From: Acidobacteriota bacterium | Lineage (GTDB): Bacteria > Acidobacteriota > Blastocatellia > Chloracidobacteriales > Chloracidobacteriaceae | Assembly: GCA_016208495.1 (NCBI GenBank) | Contig: JACQXX010000114.1 | Span: 1 to 35,768 of the forward strand | Direction of reading: 5' to 3' | DNA length: 35,768 bases | Part shown: positions 20,901-25,352 of the stretch, one piece after another | Layout: each line of letters starts with the position of its first letter | Position numbering within the stretch: the stretch's first letter is position 1 | The notes under the pieces: model-generated | Told to the model about the DNA's origin: nothing | Databases searched by the model: none | What the model saw: the letters and a program-made list of their open reading frames with translations, nothing else | Translations under genes and position numbers: made by a program

Positions 20901-21813
20901 AAATGTTGTCATTGGCCGCTGGGTTGCTACCAGTTCCGTTATTGATCGCCGCAAAGGCCGAGAGGGAATTGAACGGGCTGGTGAGTCGGCCATCGCCAGC
21001 ACTTCCCAGGGCATTATTGATAAACCAGATCATCCCGGAAACCGTGATCGAGACGCTGCCGGTATTAGAGCCGACCGCGTTGGTCACGGTGTAGTTAAAC
21101 GTGTCGGTGCCTTCAAACCCAGCCGGGGGATTGTAGGAAAAACTCCCATCCGTGTTGAGGGTGACATTTCCACCGTTGGTGCTGGTAAAAGTGCCGCCAG
21201 TCAGCGTCGCCGTTGGTGTTCCCAGAAAATCGTTGGCCAGCACGCCACTTCCGGCTGGAACCTGGATGCGGACGTTGCCAACCGCAGCATAGGTATCATC
21301 AATCGCGACAGGGGATACTTCAACTGATCCACCCACCAGCGTCGTGTTGGCGCTGATGGTATCTGTCAACCCAAGTCCAGTCGCATCGCTGCCAGTGTTG
21401 TTGATGGTGATGGTATAGCGCAGGGTGTCACCAGGATCCACCAGGGTGTCGGAATCATTATCAGTAATCAGGGAATCTACTTTGGTTGCGCTGATGATTG
21501 GGGCAAAGAGCGGCCCACGACCAGCCGCTGTTTTAAACACGCCTGGTATGCGCCAGAAGGAAGTCGCCGGCGGTTTGGAAGAACCCCGGCTGGTACTCAA
21601 TCTGGGTGACTTGTCTGTACCTTGAGTGATGTCTTTCTTTTTATAAGGAGCAGGCCATGGTTGGTTTCCCTTTGGCGTCGTGGAGCCAGCCAGCGGGAGT
21701 GAGGCTGATGTGGTGATCTGACGCTGGAGCAAAGGCAGGCAGGTGAGCGGTGTTAAAATAAAACAAAGAACAAGGACTCGCATCAGGTGACGGCTGAATG
21801 AAGTGGATCCCAT
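8989..21813 (-). CDS. Giant secreted protein: beta-helix, DUF7933 repeats, NHL propeller
   Basis: 4274 residues with an uncleaved-looking signal sequence at about 1-38 (RVLVLCFILTPLTCLPLL). Order: a DUF11-like segment (about 90-165); a cadherin-like/Ig domain (about 168-260, AIDDTYAA...LANDF); a right-handed beta-helix (about 261-960, many ITNCTVSNN-type turns); a segment resembling metalloprotease domains of surface proteins (about 1040-1170) whose zinc motif is degenerate, R1133-Q-L-G-H1137; an Ig-like domain (about 1371-1455); about 20 tandem 125-residue DUF7933 repeats (about 1458-3970); and an NHL propeller (about 3975-4274) ending QFRSPSKIR. GGAG precedes the ATG by 8 bases. Repeats of this kind are stiff extracellular stalks; adhesion or matrix is likely, but no anchor or sorting domain is seen. 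The C-terminal 300 residues are paralogous to the gene at 131-3007. Confidence 0.9.
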   Translation of the reverse strand: MGSTSFSRHLMRVLVLCFILTPLTCLPLLQRQITTSASLPLAGSTTPKGNQPWPAPYKKKDITQGTDKSPRLSTSRGSSKPPATSFWRIPGVFKTAAGRGPLFAPIISATKVDSLITDNDSDTLVDPGDTLRYTITINNTGSDATGLGLTDTISANTTLVGGSVEVSPVAIDDTYAAVGNVRIQVPAGSGVLANDFLGTPTATLTGGTFTSTNGGNVTLNTDGSFSYNPPAGFEGTDTFNYTVTNAVGSNTGSVSITVSGMIWFINNALGSAGDGRLTSPFNSLSAFAAINNGTGSNPAANDNIFLFTGSGAYSATLTLLNGQKLIGQGADATLASITGLTPPSFSDAFPTTNGTDPTLTSSGVTVTLAQNNRIQGLTLGNATTTDISGAGFGTLTLDDTTLNGTGGALTLSNGTLAATFDGISSTNAPTSGIAFSSNVIGSLSSPSTTITNPTQSGISIASSASGTFSFGNTALNMSGSTALSSTGSAATVNFQDLDIAPDSGVSAIGVSTFTGTLTSTTGTIACSNVQAISIAGTSSASRANLNMVLTSVSTSSATNGITLTNVAKASGATNSFTITGDGGGSNNASGGTITGSGSSNAGITLTSVNDVSLGYLSIQNSGTDGILATSCQNFSLARTNITDNTGTTSDEGIQFDNVSGTVSISNCSVTSSPHNHFFLDNDSGTLSSLSISNSTFDTTLSGTGNHGILVDANGTAVITTMAITNCTVSNNFSIGMQILSNGSASINGCNISGNTITTNTLAADLSLSSAANFTYDFNNNPTIRNRAGNGSHGLNTFQGCPSSGTLQGKIRNNTIGQAGVKESGSAVGNGIRVNMNGAGTSQVEVTNNIIREVPNARGIEVIRRSGNTMDPACNNTTGLHKITITGNTIAAPTGGTDIPGCPCPLAGIYVESRDQKSLCAKISGNTSYNPASFPAGFEEAYTLAENGTSVFSLEGTQATASAQISTTNTGTPVNASAGISVVAAGTCGPALPRPDGSSTTEPNQTVDDGGQNHLRVWRDGGDRDKVRQVTQEELDTLKAAAISRWTTADIPAAVLEKMRNVTVSLGDLPIGIIAINDLQSIVVDYSAAGYGWFVDSSPLGDEEFQRVGSSQLYVARPNTPAFRKADLLTVIMRQLGHIAGLKVLRGDRFKDQLMANMFFESIRRLPDASFDDLRRLTTEEAKVYAPASASQTSTPLLALGSSGWAIGQMTSVLPVFLKKTADASPTFAAQFGAFAPELKKAVRVIPATSDITEATPSFLPPVSTDDLDSQKGTQRNRPPQSRVAINPLAGETVNQTIGTLPGGESVIIRFNVTVNNPLPTPQISPSQPAVTQVLNQGTVSGSNFSNVLTDDPDIAGAANPTTTAINQTTTVVTSSANPAGQGQSVTFTATVTGTGFQPPNGANVRFFDGTTLLGSGTLTSGIATFATSSLTIGDHNIVAVYDGAAGSNGSISNTLVQRILMPPQVSKAFAAPTMPLNGTTTLTITITNPNTVDALTGVSVTDVLPAGLTVTDSSTSQCGGTLTTTAATSTISLTGATVAANGSCILNVTVTATTAGVKNNVTGNVNSTNGGQGNTASASITVLSPPSISKAFGASTIPLNGTTTLTFTLTNPNPSNSLTGVAFTDTLPAGLQVASTPNVVGACSGSVTAVAGSNSISLSGGSISASGNCTISVDVTGTTAGLKNNTTGNVTSSNGGTGNTASASITVLAPPTLAKSFTPNQIPLTGTSTLTFTITNPNASNSLSGISFTDSLPAGVEVAATPNVVNNCGATITGATAGSTSLNISTVTVAGGANCTISVDVTGTTAGVKTNTTGTITSTEGGTGTTATATLTVVAPPQISKAFGAATIPLNGTTTLTFTVTNPNSTVALSGIAFSDSLPAGLVVATPPNVTGVCGGTVTAVAGSGSISLSGGSLAAGGNCTISVDVTGTTAGTKNNVTGNVTATTPAGLPNGNTASASIRVLAPPSIAKAFSPDTIAVNGTTTLTFTLTNSNPSDSLTGVAFTDNLPAGVQVAGTPNISNGCTGTVTATAGSTTISLSGGTISASGNCTISVDVTGTTSGVKTNTTGNVTSTNGGTGNTATATLTVASPPTLTKSFTPNQIPVGGVSTLSFTITNPNAGLTLNNISLSDTFPAGIEIDATPNVVNSCGGTVTATPGTTSFSLSGVTLAGGASCTITVNVRGTTAGVKLNTTGNISSTESGAGSTASATLTVVGPATLTKTFTPDSIALNGTSTLGFTVANNNPTVGLTSISFTDVLPAGLSVSDGVFNNVCGAGSVLTVTAATRTITLTGGSVAAAGSANFNVTVTGIAAGAHVNTTGNISSTEGGTGGTATDTINVFAPPTVTKSFSPNSIPLNGTTTLTITFTNPAANPGGLTGIGIVDNLPAGLEVDTTPGANTTCGGTWNPTAGATTLTFSGGAIASPGGTCSISVTLRATTAGVKVNTTNNVTSTEGGTGGTASDTLSVAAPPGFTKAFGVSILPLNATTTLTFSITNANATIGLTGVSFTDTLPAGLVVATPPNLTGGCGSGTISATAGSGTISLTNGVIDPAGNCSFSVNVTGTTIGVKNNTTGTITTTEGGTGGTASDTVTVVGPPTISKAFGAATIPLNGTTSLTFTLTNPNTTVALSGIVFTDSLPAGLVVASTPNVTGVCGGTVTAVAGSSTISLSGGSLAAGGNCTISVDVTGTTAGVKNNTSGNVTATTPAGLPNGNTANASITVVAPPAISKAFAQPAIGLNTSTTLTFTITNPNLTEPLTGVAFTDNLPAGLVVATPANIVGVCSGSVTAVAGSGTISLSGGSILANSSCTISVDVTGTTVGTKNNTTGNVTSTNGGTGNTASATLMVAMPPTLSKAFGVSILPLNGTTTLTFTIGNPNLAQTLNGIAFTDTLPAGVVVAATPGASSTCGGTITAVAGTDTISFSGGSLAGNGTCTVTVNVTGTTIGVKNNTTGNVSSTESGPGLTASASMTVVGPPSITKDFGALTIPLNGSTTLSFTITNPNQTVGLSGIAFSDSLPAGLVVATPANIVGVCSGSVTAVAGSGTISLSGGSLAAAGSCTITVDVTGTTAGAKNNTTGTVTASNPAGLPAGNTASDSITVVAPPSISKAFTQSNIPLNGTTTLTFTITNPNTTEPLNSIAFTDTLPAGLVVAATPNVVGACSGTVTAVAGSNSISLSGGSIVASGNCTISVDVTGTTEGVKNNVTGNVTSSNGGTGNTASATVTVAAPPTISKAFGAPTIALDGSTTLTFTITNPNTTVPLTGVSFTDSLPAGLVVATPPNVTGVCSGTVTAVAGSSTISLSGGSLTAGGNCTITVNVTGTTAGVKNNTTGNVSSTQSGAGGTASASITVVAPASISKAFSAPTIPLNGSTTLTFTITNPNTTEALTGVAFSDTLPAGMVVASTPNITGVCGGTVTAVAGSGTISLSGGTIAASGNCTISVDVTGTTAGTKNNTTSAVTTTNGGTGNAGTATIRVLAPPSISKAFGAPNIPINGTTTLTFTLTNSNPSDALTGVAFTDTLPAGLQVASTPNVVGACSGTVTAVAGSNSISLSGGTIAASGNCTISVNVTGTTEGVKNNVTGTVSSTNGGTGNTASASLIVALPPTIGKAFGALTIPLGGTTTLTFSISNPNTTQTLNGISFTDLLPAGLVVATPPNISAVCSGTVTAVAGSSTISLSGGSLTAGNSCTIQVNVTGVAAGVQNNTTGNIQSTQGGTGGTASASITVVAPAVASKAFAVDTIPLGGTTTLTFTITNPNTTESLTGVGLVDNLPAGLTIADGSNSACGGTVTTSATNNRVTLTGATIAPGGTCTFNVTVTGATAGVKNNVSNAVTSTNGGTGNTAPDTITVVAPPVIAKVFNPATVLLNETTTLVFTLTNPNATEALTGVAFTDNLPAGLTVATTPAIVNGCGGTVTVVAGSSVITFTGGTIAANGNCTISVDVTASLPGTITNTTGAVSSTNGGTGNTATATLQVNATELSYLYVADTQNHRIQRYDGTSWVVLLGTGAPGSGSTSLSLPEAVTANFEATRIYVADTGNNRVQYTTNSGTTWATLASNGIGLSNVKSPQGVALDVLGNLYVADTGNNRVLRFNNGTPGPAVVLATSGVGGGQVRSPRGIAVDVNFNLYITDRDNNRVIKITNCNTVGTPNTGTTFVAGPGSGSSQVRNPEGVAVDNFSNVYVADTGNSRVLAYPGGNPAAATVMTTGTGSSMGQVNKPEGVTICRFETGTFAGQSFMAVGDTSNNRIVGQLLAGGAWSLVGIPNNLGSGTGQFRSPSKIR
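9910..17440 (-). repeat. About 20 tandem 375-bp DUF7933-encoding repeats
   Basis: I count 20 units, each starting with a variant of PPSISKAFGAPTIPLNGTTT and ending with NTASASITV, near 125 residues apart. A conserved Cys pair per unit lies in the GxCxGxVTA and NCTISVDVTGT segments and could form a disulfide. Some units have an insertion (TTPAGLPNGN) in place of TNGGTGN. Units are diverged rather than identical, so expansion is not very recent throughout, although several pairs look close. Confidence 0.85.
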
Positions 21814-22267
21814 GGCTGATTCTCCGAGTTTGAAAACTCAAGTAATGAAGGCTTGGTGTTGATCTGTTCAAAAGTTAAATATCTGATATTAAAGAAAATA
21901 GTATTTTTTTTGTTTTTGGTTTGTCAGACGTGCTCAGGTTTGTTTTCCAGGTATTTGTAATAGAGTCTGAAGGGCAGAACGCACAAACACTGATACACTG
22001 GAACAAAAGTGCAAATTGGACATTCAAATTTTTTGGCGGCTTGGGTCGCCTGAAGCAGTGGCCTGAGAATGGTAGATTCTGACGTCCTGAGAACAGGAGG
22101 CAATATAAGGTTTCAAATCAGGAGGGCATTTCTGCCTCCCCGCTCCTGATATGAACCCGACAATTCTGGAAGGATTTCATCCCAGAATACGATGATTTGG
22201 ACGGATTGAAAAGGGTTTTCCGGGTGGCCAAATGAAAATCCACTTTTGTATCAGCCGGTTGCTTCCA
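21814..22267. other. Intergenic leader of the giant gene, no gene seen
   Basis: AT-rich near 21870-21930, which would hold the promoter of the minus-strand giant gene, but I cannot place -35/-10 boxes with confidence. It also holds the hairpin listed at 22117-22150. No coding frame with recognisable content was found. Confidence 0.5.
22117..22150 (-). terminator. Possible terminator of the tail-collar genes
   Basis: ATCAGGAG (22117-22124) pairs with CTCCTGAT (22143-22150). On the minus strand an inner GGCA-GAAA-TGCC stem gives a GNRA-like loop. It is 118 bp after the last collar gene. Only a weak T run (TTT) follows, so intrinsic termination is uncertain. Confidence 0.4.
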
Positions 22268-22792
22268 TTACGTTCGTGGCGGAAAGACCCCTTGCATGGC
22301 AATGCAGAAATAGAAGGTCAGATACGGTTGCATATTGTTATGGGGTTGATCGCCACCAGCCGGCGCCAGCGCCTCAGGGGCCATCATCCCAAGTGGACCA
22401 AAGGGTGGGTTTTGATACGGTGTCGCCCCAATCACGCGGGCAAAGCTTGTGCCCTGTGGGGTTGGGGCATTGGCTGGGCTCCCGGTGGCCATCAGCGCGT
22501 GGCTGTGGCCTGGAATTTCACTTTCCAGCAGGCTGACGGTTTCTGATCCACCAGTTTCGCCCAGGTCATGCAGCGAAAGTCCAGGTCCCTGGCCAGGTTG
22601 CATTGGTGCTCGCCCCTGAAGGTCAGGGAGCGCAAAGTTTGATTTCCCGTCTCCGCCGTATGTCGTTCCAAGCAAAGAGAAAAGCGCTGTATTTTGACTG
22701 ATCGGCAGCAACTGGCCATCGCACCAGGCCCAGCCTTTGGGGGGAAAGTTAAAGGGGAAAATCCGAATTTCAGCAACAAATGGGTCTGCCAT
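22268..22792 (-). CDS. Tail-collar domain protein A (microcystin-dependent-protein-like)
   Basis: Protein of 174 residues. The N-terminal Tail Collar domain is clear: GWAWCDGQLLPISQNTALFSLLGTTYGGDG, then FALPDLQGRAP. The C-terminal part has the family ending GGDQPHNNMQPYLTFYFCIAMQG. In phages this domain lies in tail fibres; chromosomal relatives (COG4675) have no firm role and are not proof of a prophage. GAGGAA lies 9 bases before the ATG. It is the last of three collar genes, 148 bp after gene B, and is closest in sequence style to C. Confidence 0.9.
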   Translation of the reverse strand: MADPFVAEIRIFPFNFPPKGWAWCDGQLLPISQNTALFSLLGTTYGGDGKSNFALPDLQGRAPMQPGQGPGLSLHDLGETGGSETVSLLESEIPGHSHALMATGSPANAPTPQGTSFARVIGATPYQNPPFGPLGMMAPEALAPAGGDQPHNNMQPYLTFYFCIAMQGVFPPRT

Positions 22793-22940
22793 AAGAAGGG
22801 TTCCTCGTGGGTTACGTCAATGAACTGGTGGGTGTCTGAAGCTCTGACACATATGGCAACGTGGTGCCAGTGGTTGAATTTTCAGACCCTTGAGTTCGAT
22901 TTCATTTCAAGCATGAAGTGCAGCCAGTGACGATTTCGGA

Positions 22941-23447
22941 TCAAGTTGGAGACGGGAAAATCCCATAGAGGGAAATGATAAAATTCACACAGAGATAGGG
23001 TTGAAAATTGGTGTGTGGCTGGCTCCCTCCAACCAGGCCGATGGATTGCGGCGCCATGGCCGCGAAACTGCTTGCCGAATCATTATAGACATCCACGGTT
23101 GATGCCTGAGCGGGAAGGCTATTGACCGGAGTGGTGTTATTGGCAATGTTGACGGTTGCCAGCAATGGGTGGGAATGGGCCGGAATTTGCTGCACGGTCA
23201 GGGTGATTTCTTCGGCGCCGCCGGTTTCAGCCAGGATAAAGCCGTTGCCCTGGTGAAGCGGAAGCCGGCCCCGTAAATCCGGAAGCGCAAACGTACTTTC
23301 CCCGTCCCCGCCATAGGTCGTTCCGATCAGTTGGAACAGAGTCTCGTTTTCCGAAATCGGCAAGAGTTGCCCTTCACACAACTGCCAGCCGACAGGGGCA
23401 AAATTTCCGGCAAACATGCGAATTTCACCAACATAGGGCTGTGCCAT
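22941..23447 (-). CDS. Tail-collar domain protein B
   Basis: Protein of 168 residues: GWQLCEGQLLPISENETLFQLIGTTYGGDG, then FALPDLRGRLPLHQG, and the ending GGSQPHTNFQPYLCVNFIISLYGIFP. The middle (about 75-130) is variable, as expected for the exposed part of a trimeric fibre-like protein. AGGAG lies 8 bases before the ATG. Only 21 bp separate it from the end of gene C, so B and C are very probably one transcript. Confidence 0.9.
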   Translation of the reverse strand: MAQPYVGEIRMFAGNFAPVGWQLCEGQLLPISENETLFQLIGTTYGGDGESTFALPDLRGRLPLHQGNGFILAETGGAEEITLTVQQIPAHSHPLLATVNIANNTTPVNSLPAQASTVDVYNDSASSFAAMAPQSIGLVGGSQPHTNFQPYLCVNFIISLYGIFPSPT

Positions 23448-23468
23448 AAGTAGGTCTCCTTATTGTAT

Positions 23469-23972
23469 TTAGGTGGCTGATGGGAAAATTCCCTGGAGGG
23501 CAATACAAAAACTCAAAGTGAGGAACGGCTGCATATTCAAATGCGCCTGACTTCCACCCGTGTTGCCAACGGTTTGAGGGGACATGGCGGCCAGGGCCGA
23601 CAGGGTGGTGGAGTAGGTTGGGTTTGGGGAACCCGCCAGAAGATTGGATTGGGGCACAAACACGTTTCCGGACTGGGTACTGCCACTCAGCACGTGGGTG
23701 TGTTCAGGTAGTTCCGCAATGGAGAGGGTGTGGGCCTGTTCGCCACCTCGTTCGCCAAGGGTATGACCGCTGCCAACGTGGATTGGCACCCGTCCGCGCA
23801 GGTCTGGGAGGCCAAAATTGACCCGACCATCACCACCAAATGTGGTGCCGAGCAGGGAAAAGAGTGCCTGATTTTGGTTGATAGGCAGCAACTGGCCGTC
23901 ACACAGTGCCCAGCCTTTGGGAGGAAACACAAAACTCATGATTCTGATTTCAGACAAAAATGGTTCTGCCAT
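23469..23972 (-). CDS. Tail-collar domain protein C
   Basis: Product of 167 residues starting MAEPFLSEIRIM. The frame stays open to 24149, but the extra 59 residues have no family resemblance, and all three collar proteins begin MA[DEQ]P[FY]; so the ATG at 23972 is chosen, with AAGG upstream. Collar motifs: GWALCDGQLLPINQNQALFSLLGTTFGGDG, FGLPDLRGRVPIHVG, and the ending GGSQAHLNMQPFLTLSFCIALQGIFP. First of three collar genes, 208 bp after the Tat-DUF6916 gene. The three copies are diverged paralogues, perhaps different subunits of one fibre. Confidence 0.9.
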   Translation of the reverse strand: MAEPFLSEIRIMSFVFPPKGWALCDGQLLPINQNQALFSLLGTTFGGDGRVNFGLPDLRGRVPIHVGSGHTLGERGGEQAHTLSIAELPEHTHVLSGSTQSGNVFVPQSNLLAGSPNPTYSTTLSALAAMSPQTVGNTGGSQAHLNMQPFLTLSFCIALQGIFPSAT

Positions 23973-24180
23973 ACATTTTTTGACCTTTGTGGATGAAATT
24001 GAATTCTGGATTGAGTGATAGGTACAGGGAACTGCACCCGGAGTGGTTGCGGAGTGTACCACTATTTCCCAACAAGAACAGCCTGGAAATGTTGGAAAAA
24101 AAGAAGAAAAAAACTTGAATGACTGGTGACGCAGGTCAAGGCGTACCACTGAAAACTCAAGATGCAGATGGACTTAACGC

Positions 24181-24639
24181 TCAGGCGTACCCAGTAATCC
24201 GGTTGTAAATCACGTTAAAATATTTGCCTGATGCGTCCTGGCCGCCAGGAACAATAAACATCGGCAGAATTCCCAGGGCATAATGCTTGAATTGATACGT
24301 GTTTTGTTTGAGAGAAACGGTGCCTGTTCCTTTGAACCGAAGGGTAAAGGTGGTAAAGGTCATCCTTCCCTCGGAAATTTCATTGACGTGATCTGACTGA
24401 TCTGTGACTGCAACGAGGGTGAGATTGACCCGATTGATACCACGTCCGGTAACTTCGAACGTGGTGTTGAGATACTGACTGAAAATTTCAGGAGTCAGTT
24501 CCAGGTTGGGAGCAACTTCAAAGGAAAATCGTTCACTGGATTGGGCAAGAGCTGCCTGACTGGTTTCAAAACCAGTCAGATACACCCCAAGCGCAGCCCC
24601 AGCCGTAACTTGCAGAAACGAGCGACGGGAAAGAGTCAT
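24181..24639 (-). CDS. Tat-exported DUF6916-type protein
   Basis: Protein of 152 residues with a Tat signal (SRRSFLQVTAGAALGVYLTGF, Arg5-Arg6), so folded before export to the periplasm. The mature part matches the DUF6916 pattern: LTPEIFSQYLNTTFEV, NLTLVAV, FTLRFKGTG, YQFKHYALGILPMFIVPGG, KYFNVIYNRI. Its cytoplasmic relative is at 7554-7880. A GAGGTG ribosome site lies 7 bases before ATG. It is the first gene of the collar cluster. Having an exported and a cytoplasmic member in one region suggests roles on both sides of the membrane; that is an inference. Confidence 0.8.
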   Translation of the reverse strand: MTLSRRSFLQVTAGAALGVYLTGFETSQAALAQSSERFSFEVAPNLELTPEIFSQYLNTTFEVTGRGINRVNLTLVAVTDQSDHVNEISEGRMTFTTFTLRFKGTGTVSLKQNTYQFKHYALGILPMFIVPGGQDASGKYFNVIYNRITGYA

Positions 24640-24866
24640 AATTCCACCTCAACTGTGCGAACTCAGTCTCCCAGGTGGTTCCCGATTATCGGGGCAATGA
24701 ATAAAAATGTGTTTGAAAGCACGAACGGGAAACAAGCAGCGATTGGGAGAGAACAAGTGGCTGCAATCTACCAAAAGAAAGGTGATTCGTCCAGATTCTT
24801 TCCAGCGATTATCCGGCAGGGTGTTCAACCCCATAAGCGCCAAGATAAGGAAATTTGAGCGCATTT

Positions 24867-25031
24867 GGGACAAGGAGATAGGGGGACAAGGGGACAAGGG
24901 GACAAGGAGACAAGGGGACATCAAACCAGTTCGTGTGACCCGAACTCACCTCCGATCAGAAGCGGGGAATGAGATCATCCCTGTTTTGTCCCCTTGTTCC
25001 CTTGTCCTCTTGTCCTCTTGTCCTCTTGTCC
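24867..25031. repeat. GGGGACAA octamer arrays as inverted arms
   Basis: Left arm 24867-24920 is six to seven GGGGACAA units; right arm 24985-25031 is the inverted form with TTGTCCTC variants. About 65 bp separate the arms. The unit differs by two bases from GGTGACAA, and the right arm is again preceded by an ATCATCCCTGTTTTGTC sequence like the TCATCATTTTGTCA at 3105-3118. It sits upstream of the Tat-DUF6916 gene and within 24640-25352, which otherwise shows no gene. Confidence 0.85.
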
Positions 25032-25266
25032 AGATGGGGTTCAACCCACCACTTTTCTGGCCAGGGTTAACCAGAAATAAGTACCTTCTCAAAAGTTTTT
25101 TGAGAAATAGAGTTTGGTAAATATTTGATTTTTTTCGTGGTTATGTGTCTTTTGTGGTTCAGGCGTCTTTGGGGTGGATGCTTTTGATAACTCCGGAATT
25201 TAAACTAGGTGCTGTGCATAGTTATCTGCCAACCAGTATTGTGCGCTATAAATTTTCAGAAAAATG

Positions 25267-25346
25267 TTCAGAGCATCGTCTTCAGACGAGAGCGTTTTTC
25301 TTGCGTCCCACTCGTCACCTCTCACGCCTGAAGACGTTACTCTGAA
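25267..25346 (-). terminator. Long-stem terminator of the GX3-repeat gene
   Basis: Arms 25267-25292 and 25319-25346 are complementary with a few mismatches and surround a 26-base loop. On the minus strand the hairpin starts 6 bp after the stop at 25353 and is followed by CATTTTTC. It is a good candidate for intrinsic termination. Confidence 0.7.
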
Positions 25347-25352
25347 CCGAAA

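Noticed and set aside
22268-24149. A prophage or contractile injection system suggested by three tail-collar proteins
   Set aside because: No terminase, portal, capsid, sheath, tube, baseplate or integrase gene is present, and such collar proteins are common on chromosomes outside phages.
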